From assembly GCA_034509735.1 (NCBI GenBank), contig JACGWO010000003.1, forward strand, positions 41,462,873-41,526,872: 64,000 nt of DNA, given 5' to 3'. Both the position numbers and the translations under genes were made by a program. Shown one piece after another: positions 1-11,821 of this stretch. Under the pieces are notes generated by a model. It saw only the letters and a program-made list of their open reading frames with translations, ran no database searches and was not told the origin of the DNA. Each line of letters opens with the position of its first letter. The first letter of the stretch is position 1. This stretch comes from Sesamum alatum. Taxonomy: Eukaryota; Streptophyta; Magnoliopsida; Lamiales; Pedaliaceae.

Positions 1-723
1 AAAAAAAAAGAAATGGGGCACGTGTGTTATAACACTCGCGTGAGGATGTAGTTTGCTCTTTTTTCAAACTTGAGGGGGGTAAATTGATATTTTATTTTTC
101 ATAAAGAGGCTACTTGCCTATTTCTGATACAGGTAGGTAATTGCAATTTACCCTAAAACTCCAATTGATAATTTTTAAGTTGGTTTCAGTGCATGGTATA
201 TATACAGAAAAACAAATTAGTAGAAAAACTAAAATACAAAAAATATAATTTTAGTCCCGTAATCATAAGAGGTGACGGTTTTGATGATTCTAATGAAATC
301 AAACTTTACAATTTAGTCCTGTAATTAAAAAAAAATTGTAATTTTAAGCCAAATCCTACCAATTTTTTAATAAAATTTTGGAGTCGGCGCTGCTTTATAA
401 AATTATGGATGTAGACAGACATATATTCTAACATTACCTAGCTAAAATAAGTTATGCCTCTTTCTTGACAACGCAGTTTTGAAAGAATCAAAACATGACA
501 ACAAAAAACCAAGTACGATGTACAGTTTCCATTCAGCCTTGAAGCCACAAGAAGATCAGGACCTTCTTACAAGTTAATTAAAACCACATTTGAACAAATC
601 ATACAAACATCTTCACCACTTGTTTATTTCTGCAACCATTCACAACTATGTCTGCACCCAACCAAAATCAATAATCATCATAAAAGAATAAAATTGAAAC
701 AGCAGATCCTCATCTTATCATCA
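1..723. other. Intergenic, no gene seen
   Basis: AT-rich DNA downstream of the peroxidase. It holds low-complexity stretches of the kind found in degenerate MITEs (around 70-155 and 250-370). The last 100-200 bases probably include the peroxidase 3' UTR. No coding potential was recognised. Confidence 0.5.
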
Positions 724-1842
724 TCAGTTGACGACACGGCAGTTCCTTCTGATCTCTCCTTTCTTTCCGGTCAGTACATCGATGGATCCCATGTGCACCA
801 TTGCAGCAGCAAACTTCTTTGCCCAAACCGACCCGTATTGAATATTGTTCACCACCAGCTTGTTGGTCAATGGACTATCAAACAACGTTTGATCCGAGGT
901 TAAAAGCCCCTTATGATTCTTCAGATTCACATAGTACTTGTTGTCCAACTGATTAGGTGTTAGAACATCGTTGTTGACGACAGGATCATCGCTGTTGCTA
1001 GAACCAGGAGCCGGGCATCTCTTTTTCAAGAATGCAGCATATCCAGGGTCCAGAGAAGGATCCTGATTAAATGTTGCATTGAACCCGGAGAGCCTGCTGG
1101 AGAAGGAAGAGCAGTGAGAAACACCGACGGAATGAGAACCAGACAGTGTGACCATTTCATCAAGTGACAGCCCTTTTCTCTTGAAGTTGTCCCTCAGTTG
1201 GCTGGCTGTGAAGAATGGAGGTGGAAGGTTTTGCACAACTTCAGAGCTAAGAGAAACACGCCCGTCCCGACGCCCTGATGGCACGTCGTACCCAATCCAC
1301 CCCACTTTCCTGGAGCTGTCTCGTGCAGCAAAGGCTAGAATGTCTGCACAAGACACCGTTCCAGGGCATTTAGCTTCGATCAGGGCTTTTGCCTCGTCTA
1401 TCACCTCAAAACCTCGGAGACTGGGGAAATTTATAGGGCTGTCTTTCTCAGCAGCCGGCTTTCCACGCACCGAATCCAACAGCACGGAACCATCACAACC
1501 CTGAAGTAATCACGTACACAATAACATCATATATGTCATGATTTATCATCAGCAATAATTTCATTTATACTATTTTATTAGCTACGTTCATACCCTCACA
1601 AAGCAATCATGGAAATGCATCCTGATGAGGCCAGCGGCAATTCCAGGATTCTTGGACACGGCTTTGTCGACAGCCTGCCTGACAATGATCTCCGCATACG
1701 GACACGTCTTGGCGTAATATCCCACTTTGAGTTTCTGTGTTTTGCCACCTGATGACTTCTTAGACTTAGCCATAGCGCTGCTGCCAATCAGGGAGAGCAC
1801 CAGCACAAGAACTACTGCAAACTTTGAAATCTTGGAATTCAT
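724..1842 (-). CDS. Class III secretory peroxidase
   Basis: Haem peroxidase that uses H2O2 to oxidise phenolics in the apoplast or vacuole; such enzymes act in lignification, cell-wall cross-linking and defence. Two coding exons, 1594..1842 and 724..1500, joined by a 93-bp GT-AG intron, encode 341 aa. Residues 1-25 form a hydrophobic signal peptide, followed by a basic K/S-rich stretch. The distal haem motif MHFHDCFVR ends exactly at the splice site and continues as GCDGS in exon 2. The proximal His motif reads [10 protein letters not shown] rather than the commoner GAHTIG. The central AEKDSP and [13 protein letters not shown] motifs and the conserved cysteines are present. Length and intron position fit peroxidase 5-type members. 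The start is the first ATG before the signal peptide, 79 nt below a TATA box. Family assignment is firm; the physiological substrate cannot be told. Confidence 0.95.
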
Positions 1843-1920
1843 TTTGAGACAAAAAGACTATGTTAGCTGCTAGCTCGACGAGGTATATGTTTGATTGATC
1901 GTGTAATGAAGATTCAAGTG

Positions 1921-1928
1921 TATATATA
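1921..1928 (-). promoter_or_regulatory. TATA box of the peroxidase gene
   Basis: A TATATATA run about 79 nt upstream of the peroxidase ATG on the minus strand, a plausible distance for a plant TATA box plus a short leader. Confidence 0.5.
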
Positions 1929-2399
1929 CTACAAAATGATTGAAAGAGTTGCACGGATTAGCATTACTTTAATGCAGTTATGATGACAGATAACCGTGTT
2001 TTCTAGCTGTAGGGATTACTTAGTATATACAAGGTTTGAAGTGTTCTTGATGATCATGATCAGGCATCTGTCTGACTTTGTACCAATTCGTTTTATTTCT
2101 GGATTTCTAAACATGTAAGTTGTATTATGTTGGGTTTGATTTGGATTAATAATAGTTAATGTGTCTGACTTTGTTTAAAACATTACATCCTATTGGGAGT
2201 TTTTAAAATTAATGAGAGGGGTTGATGAAATTTCTTTACCAACTAATGATGAACGTGTCAGACAGCATATATTAAATTTGTTAGTTAAGAATGTTTGTTG
2301 GATGGTTCAAATTAATTAATGTATGTATTTCATTTAATATGTACATCTATATTAATATGTATATATATAAAAAAAATATATTTTTCTACACTCACAAAT

Positions 2400-2720
2400 A
2401 ATAATTAATGACATCGTCGCACCAAGTTCTAAATATGACAAGTATACCCCTAATGATCATTTTAAAAATTAATTGTAATTAGTTTTTGTTTTTGTACAAA
2501 AATGACTTCATGTCATTTTAACATATTACACCAATTTTTTTGTTGTGTCGATAATACCTTGAGTTGGTTTGTTTTTTTTTCTTTCGTTCTTTTTTTTTCT
2601 ATAATGTGATTTGTTGATTTTTATATTTTATTGTTATTTATAATATATTTGAAAACTTAAAAGATTATTTATTATATCCACTCAAAAATAACGTGCCATG
2701 ACAATTAATAATAAATAAAA
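2400..2720. repeat. Dispersed repeat family B, copy 1
   Basis: Shares wording with 28066-28345 and 62690-62930: a TTGTGTCG-GATACCTT-AGTTGG block, then a T/C-rich stretch, TTATTTATAATATATTT, and AAATTATTTATTATAT. No coding potential. Copies 2 and 3 begin with TCTATACTA, so Helitron-like 5' ends are one possible origin, but no 3' hairpin was pinned down. Confidence 0.45.
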
Positions 2721-3021
2721 TAAAAGATGCAACATGATTTGAAATAGATTATTCAACCAATCCTCTATGAGACTACGAGGACTTGGTATACATGTTGCTC
2801 CTCTATGTGACTACAAGGACTTGGTATTTCAGTTCAATTATTTATATTTGTATGTACTGTTATTTTTCATATTATCATATGATACTATAAGATTCATTCT
2901 ACTGTATATTTAAAAAGAGTAAAAATATATTAATTTATAATAACCCAGTTTTTTTTTTTTTTTTTTTGTGAGTTAGATCGAGCTTTAGGCTTTTAATCTC
3001 GTCTATCCATAAGAAATAAGT

Positions 3022-3315
3022 GGTAAAATATTTTTTTAGCCCATAAGATTATGTTATTATCTTTTTGGTACTACAACATAGGTAACTAGGTAATAATTTA
3101 TGTCCCATAAAATACGAATTCATATATTTTTAGTCCCAAAAAGTCATATGTTTTATATATGTCTGTTATCAGCCGTTAATTTGGGACTAAATATACCCAA
3201 AATCGTGTTATATGAGACTAAAAATACATAAAATTATGGTCACTTCTGTTAACTTGGGACTAAAAACACCTAAAATCGTATTTTATAGGACTAAAATCGT
3301 CACATGCCTAAGTTG
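3022..3315. repeat. Left part of an older inverted-repeat element split by the CACTA
   Basis: The block near 3023-3082 (...TTTTTTTAGCCCATAAGATTA...TTTTTGGTAC) recurs inverted at about 9796-9852, right outside the CACTA element. The interior repeats phrases such as GGGACTAAAAATACCTAAAATCG. With the CACTA removed, the two parts form one element of about 350 bp with terminal inverted repeats. The family is not identified. Confidence 0.5.
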
Positions 3316-3339
3316 CACTACAAAAAAACAGACCTATAG

Positions 3340-3990
3340 CAACGGACTTTTGCAACGGATTTCATGAAAAATTCGTTGCAAAACAGATTTGCCACGGACT
3401 TTTGCAACGGAAAATTGTCCGTTGCTATAGGTACCACTGCTATATAGCAACGGATTTGTTGGTCGTTGCAAAATATTGCCACGGATTTTTATCCGTTGCA
3501 AAAATCCGTTGCAAAAATCGTTATTTAAAAAGTTGACTTTTTATATTTTGCAACGATTTTGTGATGGTATATTCGTGGCAAAGTTGATGATAATTCGTTG
3601 CAAAATTGGGTTTTATTTGCAACTACATTTGCAACGAAATGTCGTTGCAATATTGCAACGGAATATTTGCAACGTCATTCCGTTGCAAATTTTGCAACGA
3701 AATATTTAGCTATAATTCGTTGCAAAATCATTTTATTTGCAACGACATTTGCAACGAAATGTCGTTGCTATATTACAATAATTATTTGCAACGATATTCC
3801 GTTGCAAAATTTGCAACGACATAATTTACTATAAGTCGTTGCTATATTGCAATAATTTTTTGCAACGACATTCCGTTGCAAAATTTGCAACGACATAATT
3901 TACTATAATTCGTTGCAAAATAATTTTCATTTACAATGACAATTGCAACGACCAATCCATTGCAAATTTTACTACGATAATTGCAACGAC
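3340..3990. repeat. Left subterminal repeat array of the CACTA
   Basis: Dozens of short TTGCAACG/CGTTGCAA motifs in both orientations, with some longer internal direct copies (for example 3720-3790 against 3835-3920). Open frames here only reflect the repeat composition. Confidence 0.85.
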
Positions 3991-4163
3991 AATTTCATAA
4001 TTTATATTCAATAATAATATATTTAATTTAATTGTAACAATAAAATTCAAATATGACAATATATTTAAGGCAACATACTTAAAATAAAGATTGTTCAACA
4101 TTCCAATCCAAAAAATCAAAGTATTCAGTTTAAAACATACAAATTTAAAGAGGGGGATCAAAT

Positions 4164-5731
4164 TCATTCACAATCTTGTGGAGGTGGGTGGTCGGGGGGG
4201 ATATCACCGGGACTATCTTCAGATTCACTCATATCATCTTCAAGCACAGTACCAAATTTATCGGACATGAAACTCATTATTTTCTCCATCTTTTTAGCGT
4301 TGCGCTCTATTTGTCGTTTCATGTTCTCGTTTTCACGAAACAACTTCTGTACCAACTCTGATTCATGGTGCTCCGGTACTGGAGTGAGATTACTTGTTCT
4401 AGTCGAGTTAGAACAAGTATAAATCCTCGCCTCCGAACCTATCCCCCAAACTCGACCCTTCTTTACTCCTCCAATTGCTTCCAACCATAGTTGTTGATCG
4501 TTAACTGATGTGCTCGAAGATGACTCCGGTAGACTTTGAGAAACAGTATTATGATCATCACTCAGCTTTTGAAATTTTTCCTATACAATTAAGAATATTA
4601 TAATTTGAAAATAAATTAAATTATTTACTTATGATTTCAATGTAATAATAAAAACTTACAATTGCATCCGCCACTCTCGGACCAGCCCAATTGCCTTCTT
4701 TTGTTTTCCAACACTTCTCCACCTGCTCAATAAGTGTCGGCGGGCGACCGAGTGATTCCTCCTAACAAATTTTCAAAAACAAAAAAAAACAAACAATAAT
4801 CTTGAGTAAAAGAATCAATTATTATTTAGAAAATAAAAAAATAAATTATTTTATATCTTACCAAACTTTCGTTTGTGTTTTGAAAAAGAAGCAGAACCAC
4901 CTCGATAAATTGTAGATGCAGATGCAATGTTTGTTTGACGATTCTTCTTATTAACTTCTGAAATGGCTTTAAATTTTCATCACCCCACTCTTTCTGCAAC
5001 CCTGCCCAAACTTCATCAGACATCCAACCAGCTCTCATTTTCGTCTTCCTACATCGTGACATCGCCTCTCTGATCCATTTCCCGACCCTAAAATTATAAT
5101 TCTTGCGGATTTGGGTTTGAAGCATTGGATCCCACGTGTAACATTTCTACAAAATATAATACAACAATATGATAACAACACCAAAAATAATTAATATTCA
5201 CATAAACTAAGAGTTAAACATATAAATCTTACACTAAATTTTTGAAACCAAAACTCCTTAGTCTCTTGGGGAACCTTTTTGAAACAAGGCCATGGCCCTA
5301 AATAATATAGCCAGTAATAATATCCTTGATGACCTCTTGAACTTTCGAATCCCTACGAAGTATCGAATAAATAATTGTAAAAACAAATATAATATAATAT
5401 TTTAAAATATTTTTAAAACAATCAAACATTTTAAATTTCCTTACAAGATATCCGCCGGAGTAATGACTTTTAATGGAGTTGCATCGGAAGGGACATCATT
5501 AGAGGCAACTTCAGGCACTGATGCAGATGGTGGTGGTGGTGGTGCTGATGAGGAAACTGCAGGTGATGGCGATGGAGCTACACATCTATTTCCCGTCTCA
5601 ACATGAAAATGAGGTTGAGTGGGAGATGAGGAAGGTGTCTCTCTAGCTACATGTGTAGTTGGAACAAGCGGTGGGGTAGATGATGGTCTAGCCTTATGAC
5701 CCCTACCTCCTCTAAATCCTCCTCGCACCAT
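4164..5731 (-). CDS. TNPA-like second protein of the CACTA element (Transposase_24 type)
   Basis: In En/Spm the TNPA-type protein binds the subterminal repeats and helps bring the element ends together. Visible exons are 5445..5731 (first, uncertain end), 5233..5352, 4862..5146, 4660..4761 and 4164..4580. The last four are separated by GT-AG introns and all join in phase 0. The first exon encodes a Gly/Arg-rich start (MVRGGFRGGRG) and a Ser/Pro-rich linker. Exon 3 holds the conserved core with KWIREAMSRCRKTK and WAGLQKEW. Exon 5 ends in a probable coiled coil and an acidic, Pro-rich tail. The first junction is unclear: the strong donor GTAAGG at 5444 gives the wrong phase, while a weaker GTCATT donor would keep frame. 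The product would be about 390-400 aa. Family call good, first exon uncertain. Confidence 0.75.
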
Positions 5732-5741
5732 GTCTACATTA

Positions 5742-5985
5742 GTTGAAAGTTAACAATATTAGTTTAGTTGAATTTTTAACTTGTGATATAACTAAGTTTA
5801 TTTAGTTTAGGTAAAGATGTTAAGTTGAAAGTTAACAAAATTACACTTGTTTAGTTACATTTTAACTTGTGATATAACTAAGTTTATTTAGTTTAGGTAA
5901 AGATGTTAAGTTGAAAGTTAACAAAATTACACTTGTTTAGTTACATTTTTAACTTGGGATATAACTAAGTTTATTTAGTTTATTT
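5742..5985. repeat. Tandem repeat of about 87 bp inside the CACTA
   Basis: About 2.8 copies of an AT-rich unit containing TTGTGATATAACTAAG; the marker recurs at 5781, 5868 and 5954. It lies between the transposase and the TNPA-like gene. Confidence 0.8.
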
Positions 5986-6041
5986 AGTTAATTAATAATC
6001 TAAAGATATTTATGTATTAAGCAAATAAACATATTTAAATC

Positions 6042-8813
6042 TTACTCATAGTATGGTTGCGCTTTTGGACAATTAGCTACTATATAAGTTTCAGCAACAT
6101 GTCTTTCTTTACCGGTGATGTACCTCATTTTTGAGGCACTGTAGGGACGTCCGGGATGATTGAAAATAGAAATGTGTTCAACTCCTCCATTGTTTAAACC
6201 ATCGCCATTCCTCCCAGGTCTACGCCTTTTGCAAATAACATCGGGTTCAAAATAATGCGTGGCGAAGGTCGAGATTTCCTCAACAATGTAGGCTTCACAA
6301 ATTGAAGCCTCTACAGCAGCTTTGTTCTTCACCTTTTTCTTCAAAGTATGGAGGAATCTATTGCAAAATATAATGGAATTTAAAAAGTTAGATACATAAG
6401 CAAAAATTATGCATATTTAAAATTTCAACAATAATAATAATACCTCTCAAAAGGATACATCCATCTATATTGCACTGGACCACCTACTCGAGCCTCGTAC
6501 GGTAAGTGAACCAAGAGATGCTCCATTGAATCAAAGAATCCAGGGGGAAATATTTTCTCCAAATTGCATATGATTACAGCTACACTCTCCTCCAATTCCT
6601 TTATTTTATTTATATCTAGTGTAGCGGAGCTTATGGCTTGGAACAAGAGGCTCACTTCTGTCAAAGCACTCCAAACAAATTCGGGCAACATTTCTCTAAA
6701 TGCTATCGGTACGAGTCTCTCCATGAAGACATGACAGTCATGACTCTTCATCCCATGCATCTTCAATTCGTTTAAGTCAACACATCTGCCAAGATTAGAA
6801 GTATATCCATCTGGGAATCTCAAATATTTAATCCACTCAAATATTTTTCTCTTTTGATATTTATCCAATGTATACACTGCTTTAGCCATGCTTCCCGATT
6901 GGTCTTCATCCACAGCAATTTCTGGCCGGTTACAAATGATCCCAACATCTTTCCTTGCATTCAAAGTATCCTTAGTTTTTCCCTTGATGTTCATTACGGT
7001 GTTGAATATATTGTCAAATACATTTTTCTCTATGTGCATGACATCAAGATTGTGCCGAATCATATTTGTGGTCCAATACGGGAGATCCCAGAAAATACTT
7101 CTTTTTGTCCACTTGTGTTCGGTTCCATATCCAGGAGGGTAATTAAGAGGGTCCTCAACAACAGATTTGAACTGGCACACAAAATGCAATATCTTCTCCC
7201 CGTTTGCTCTTGGTGGAGCTTCATTTTTTTCAACTCTACCTTTGGTGAAAGCTTTCTTATTTCTTCTATAAGGATGTCCTGCTCTTAAAAACTGTCGATG
7301 ACAATCAAAGTAACTTGTTTTTTCTGCCGTATTGAAGGTGAAATGCCCGTGTATTATCCATACATATTGGACAACCCATTATCCCAGCAGTACTCCAACT
7401 AGACAACATCCCATAAGCTGGAAAGTCATTAACAGTCCACATAAGTGCCGCCCTCATCATGAAAAAATCTTTTTTAGACGCATCATACGTTTGTGCACCT
7501 ACTTGCCACAATTGTATCAATTCCTCAATCAAAGGCTGCAAGTATACATCAATAAGTCGTTTGGGATTAGCAGGACCAGGAATAATCAACGACAAAAACA
7601 TATACTCAGATTTCATACACATCCCTGGAGGAAGGTTGTATGGTGTAACGATAACTGGCCAACAAGAATATGATTTGCCATATTGTCCATGAGGGGCAAA
7701 ACCATCAGCACAAAGTCCAAGACGAACATTGCGGGGTTCTGAAGCAAAATCTGGATGTGTCTCATTGAAATATTTCCACGCCTCTGCATCAGATGGATGA
7801 CACATAGCCCCACTTTCTGTCTCATGAGTGGCATGCCAACTCATGTGCTCAGCTGTTGTATTGGAAGCATACAACCTCTGCAATCGGGGAGTTAACGGCA
7901 AATACCGGAGTGTAGCATATGCAGTTCTTTTACGACGAGGATTTTGACCCCTGGCAGGTTTATACCTAGCTTGCTCACAAAACTTGCAGAATTCTAAATG
8001 TTTGTCTTCTTTCCAGAATAACATACAACCAGCCTTACATGCGTCAATTTTCTCAACAGGTAAACCCAACTCTCTTATCAACCTTTTCATACTATAATAA
8101 TCATTGGGCAACGTGTGATCTCGTGGCAACATCTCCCCTATTACTTGTAAATACTGATCATGACAACTCTGTGATACATTGTGTTCAGATTTGATGTTTA
8201 CTAACCTCGCTACCCGCAGATAACTGAGAGTGAGTTTCGCTCCCAGCATATAATGGTTGATCTGCAGCACGCACAACATCAAAAAACTTTTCAGACAATG
8301 CTCCTAAATTGTCAGCCTCATCATAATTAGAACTCGGACCAGCCTCGTTTGCATATGGTTGATCGCTAGGATATGTCGAATCATTGAATACATCCCCCTG
8401 TGGACGAGATACAGGACCAGCTGCATCAAACACCATCCGCTGATCCAATTCAATTGCTCATAGTTATTCCAATTTGTCGTTTGATCTACAGAGTTGTCAG
8501 CTGAAATTGAATGCTCATAATCCATCTGTATAGGTTCACCATGAGATGTCCAATTGTAATAATCTTTCCTAAAACCTTTCCTGTAAAGGTCGCATGTCAC
8601 CTCCTCCGTGGATTTGTACTTATGATTTTTACATACACTACATGGACAACGAATTTTCTCCCCATCCATAAAATCATGTTGTGTTTTTGCCCAATCTATA
8701 AACTCAGCGACCCCATCTATAAATTCTTTTGTAAGATGACGATTACCGGGTACATTCTTCTCATACATCCATTTTCTCAATTCTCTCAACATATCTTGCT
8801 CTAGAATCAACAA
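6042..8813 (-). pseudogene. TNP2-type CACTA transposase, frameshifted
   Basis: Catalytic transposase of En/Spm-CACTA elements. Order from the N-terminus: a Transpos_assoc-type zinc region (about 8600-8790; IRCPCSVCKNHKY); the tnp2 core (about 7310-8200) with DACKAGCMLFWKE, the YLPLTPRLQRLY block, LGLCADGFAPHG and MGCPICMD; then DUF4218-like parts (6444-7300; NLDVMHIEKNVFDN, KSHDCHVFMERL). An intron at 6358-6443 joins MYPFER to FLHTLKKKVKNKA in frame. The reading frame breaks near 8450, near 8213 (a G run) and near 7320 (an A6 run on the coding strand); homology resumes in another frame each time. The 3' end after PYYE may be a further splice donor. Three independent shifts point to decay rather than introns. 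Confidence 0.85.
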
Positions 8814-9104
8814 ATATTATACATATTCATTAACATACATACATACATACATAAAAAAACTAAAAATTCCAAGAATAAAATGAATATATATAAATAAACT
8901 AGTAAAAATTTTGTACTAACCTTAATGTAAGCCAACAAACTGTCCAAATGTGTGACTCGTTGCACTAACGTGATATCGTTAACGGTCTAATGCAAAGAAT
9001 TATTATAAAATCGGTTGTGTGGATGGAAGGAGAGAAGAGGAAGAAGAGGATGATTATAAAATGTGTGAACTAGAATGAGAGTTTTCTTATATATATTTCA
9101 GATT

Positions 9105-9775
9105 TTACAACGGATTTTGCAACGGATTTTGCAACGAAATGATATAACCGTTGCAAAATCCGTTGCAAAACATATAGAATTTTAAATTAGTGGGTTACAG
9201 CTGTCACAAATACATTGCAACGGACACATCCGTTGCAAAAATCGTTGCAATTCAACGGCTCAATAATTAATGCTTACAGCTGTATGTATGGATTGCAACA
9301 ACTTCAAAGGTCGTTGCAACGCCGTTGCAAAATTTGTCGGCAAGTTTTGCAACGGACAAAGTTCTGTCGCTAAATCCGTTGCAAATCATAAAATTCAAAT
9401 TGCAACGACACAGATTCGTTACACATTCCGTTGCAAATATTTTGCAACGGATTTAACTACAATATTCGTTGCAAAGTATGCCAACGAAGGACGTCCGTTG
9501 CAAAAACCGTGGCAAGTTTGCAACGGAATGTGTCGTTGCAATATTTTGCCACGACTTTTGTAACGACTTATGTTGAATGTGGAACATCTTAAAGTTGATG
9601 AAATTTTGCAACGGAATTTTGCCACGGATAATCCGTTGCAAAATATCATTGTTAATTTGCCACGAAATTTGCAACGAAAATGTAAAAAAAAAAAAAAATC
9701 CGTTGCAAAGTCGTAGCAAAGGTCGTTGCAAATTTGCAACGAATTGGTCCGTTGCAAAATGTCCGTTGCTATAGC
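9105..9775. repeat. Right subterminal repeat array of the CACTA
   Basis: The same TTGCAACG/CGTTGCAA motif as in the left array, dense and in both orientations, ending in the right terminal inverted repeat. Long open frames on both strands arise from the repeats and are not genes. Confidence 0.85.
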
Positions 9776-9795
9776 CCTGTTTTTTTGTAGTGTTG

Positions 9796-9852
9796 TGGTA
9801 CCCAAAAAAAAAGACTTAATCTTATGGGACGACTAAAAAAGCATTTAGCCCA
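9796..9852. repeat. Right arm of the older element that hosts the CACTA
   Basis: The inverse complement matches 3022-3082 (TTTTTTAG..CCCATAAGATTA..GGTAC). It starts directly after the TTG target duplication, so the CACTA landed at the inner edge of this arm. Confidence 0.5.
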
Positions 9853-9858
9853 GAAATA

Positions 9859-10410
9859 GGATTAAATACACTTTGCCCCCTTGAATTATCTTTGATATAA
9901 CATTTTACCCGAAAAAATAACTGACAAATATACCCCTTACCCCCCTGATTGGACAAAATTGCCCTTTATGCCTTGAATAATTATAATATTCTCAATATAG
10001 TTTAGTATTTTGTACATTAAATCATCACCAAATTATTTCTAACTAAAAAGAACTTTTAATTAGTAAATAATTTAAATTAAAAAAAATAGAGTAATAAGTT
10101 AATATATAATAGATACATAATATTATTCCCACTGGATAAGTTGTATTGTTGTTTATCTATTATATACATATATATTAGCTTATTATTCTACTTTTTAGTT
10201 TGAATTATTCATTTATTAAAAATTCTTCTTATTCAAAAATAATTTGGTGGTGATTTAATATGTAAAATATTAAAATATATTTTGAATAATATAATTATTC
10301 AAGGCATTAGGGGTAATTTTGTCTAATCAGGAAGTAAGTGTTACGTTTATTAGTTGAGAATATAAATGCTACTTTAAAAATAGTTCAGGAAGACAAAATA
10401 TATTTAACCC
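9859..10410. mobile_element. Long-arm foldback MITE
   Basis: Nearly the whole 552 bp is palindromic. The left arm (starting GGATTAAATACACTTTG) matches the inverse of the right arm (which reads GGGTTAAATATATTTTG inward) over about 240 bp, including the shared TGCCTTGAATAATTATA and AAATCATCACCAAATTATTT blocks. No ORF. A clean target duplication was not found. Confidence 0.7.
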
Positions 10411-11157
10411 GAAAAAATATGTAGTTTTCTTTCATCGCACGAAATGATTGTCCTTCACTCTAGATATTATTGAATTTAGTCCATGTTTACGACACCATGT
10501 GGGATAAAGATGCGGATTAATTAGGAAAAGACTAACTAGTTAGTCGTTTACAAGTTACATATGATACATGAATACGCACACGATACAACACAAAAAAATT
10601 TAATAAATTAGGACACAACGCGGTATTGATCCAATTTTTGAGTAATTTTATCCCAAAATTTGTAATTTCAAATAAGTGAATTAATATTTTTCCTTTATTA
10701 TTTACACCAAAACTCTTTTTTTCTTAAAGACAATTCAAAACTTCTTATAATTATATAAAAAAATCTAAACGTGTTGGACACTCATTCAAAACACGTGCCC
10801 GACACTATATCAAGTAAATTTTTGGAGTGCCTGTGCATTATAGCTAGGTACCATTTCTTTATGACAACAAGGGGAATTCAATCCAAATGGAGCTTAACCA
10901 GACCTGAACCAATTAGATGGCAAGTTAAATACACTTGTCGTGTGATTAGTGTACAGTTCAACAAAATAACTAATCACATGACAAGTGTATTATACTTACT
11001 TTATAATTGGTTTGATCTACCGAAACTTAATTCGGATAAAAATTTTGCGAAACTCCAATGTTTGTTTACTAAGTAAGGACAAGTACGATGATTATGTTGG
11101 GGAAATTACTATTATGCCCCAAAGGGAGATAAATCAACATATCATAAAACCCCATTC
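10411..11157. other. Intergenic AT-rich DNA
   Basis: No recognisable gene. A palindromic stretch at 10925-10995 (CACTTGTCGTGTGATTAG with its inverse CTAATCACATGACAAGTG) may be the core of another small foldback element. Confidence 0.4.
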
Positions 11158-11460
11158 AAAAATATTTAAGATAATTACATTTACACCTCCTAACCTATGG
11201 TCTGTTTACACAAATCATCCTTGTTTTTGGAATAATTACAAATACACCCACTAGAATGTAAGCATCATTTACACAAACCACCCATATTTTTTTTAGAAAA
11301 TTACACTTACACTTCTAAAAAGTATCGACATTATTACACAAACTACCCTTATTTTTTTGCTATCAAGGATGATTTCTGTAATTATACAAAAGGCATGAAT
11401 AGTTTGCGTAAATAATCTATAAGTCAGGGTTGTAAATGTAATTATCCCAAAATATTTTAT
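11158..11460. mobile_element. MITE with AATTACATTTACA-type arms
   Basis: Inverted arms at about 11158-11222 and 11396-11460 share AATATTT..ATAATTACATTTACA. The interior repeats TTACACAAACCACCC-like phrases. Non-coding. The exact ends are uncertain. Confidence 0.5.
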
Positions 11461-11821
11461 TCCTCCCTCTTACTACATCAGATTAGGACGTATTCTGTTT
11501 GTAAATTAAGCAAATTTAATGGGCAAAAAGGGAAATTGGCCGATCCTAAATTGAGCGGCCTTGCTCACTCTAATCACCATAATTTGGTGGTGATTATAGT
11601 CGGCCCATAATTGAGGCTGACATCGGGCCAGCCCATCGTATCACGGACTGACCCAAATATTAGTAAACTAGCCATTATATGTGATTCATCCGAATATTTG
11701 GACTAAAAGGGCCTAGTAAATTGGTATAAGACCCAGTTTACTTCGAGTATTCGATTAAATGAGTTATATAATTATTTTTAATTAAATAAATGATAAAAAA
11801 AAAACTCTGAATTAATTATAG

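Larger units (their letters stand above)
3316..9792 (-). mobile_element. Complete CACTA (En/Spm) DNA transposon
   Basis: Both ends are exact. The left end starts CACTACAAAAAAACAG and the right end is its inverse complement, with the match running about 43 bp with few mismatches. The 3-bp target duplication TTG sits at 3313-3315 and 9793-9795. The length is 6477 bp. Subterminal regions are packed with TTGCAACG motifs in both orientations, as expected for binding sites of a TNPA-type protein. The interior carries, on the minus strand, a TNP2-type transposase (Transpos_assoc, tnp2 and DUF4218 segments) followed by a TNPA-like gene (Transposase_24 family). The transposase is frameshifted, so this copy is probably not autonomous as read. 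Confidence 0.95.

Noticed and set aside
3476..3834. Overlapping open frames with ICNDIPLQ-like repeats (+)
   Set aside because: They are read-through of the CACTA subterminal TTGCAACG repeats; no protein family and all three frames look alike.
3340..3990. Dense short repeats that could suggest a CRISPR array
   Set aside because: Motifs are 8-9 bp, irregularly spaced and in both orientations, inside a CACTA end in a plant genome.
7305..8460. Introns as the explanation for the transposase frame changes
   Set aside because: Homology is continuous at the DNA level with shifts of about one base and no GT-AG interval.
9270..9805. Open frames on both strands near the right CACTA end
   Set aside because: Same subterminal repeat artefact.
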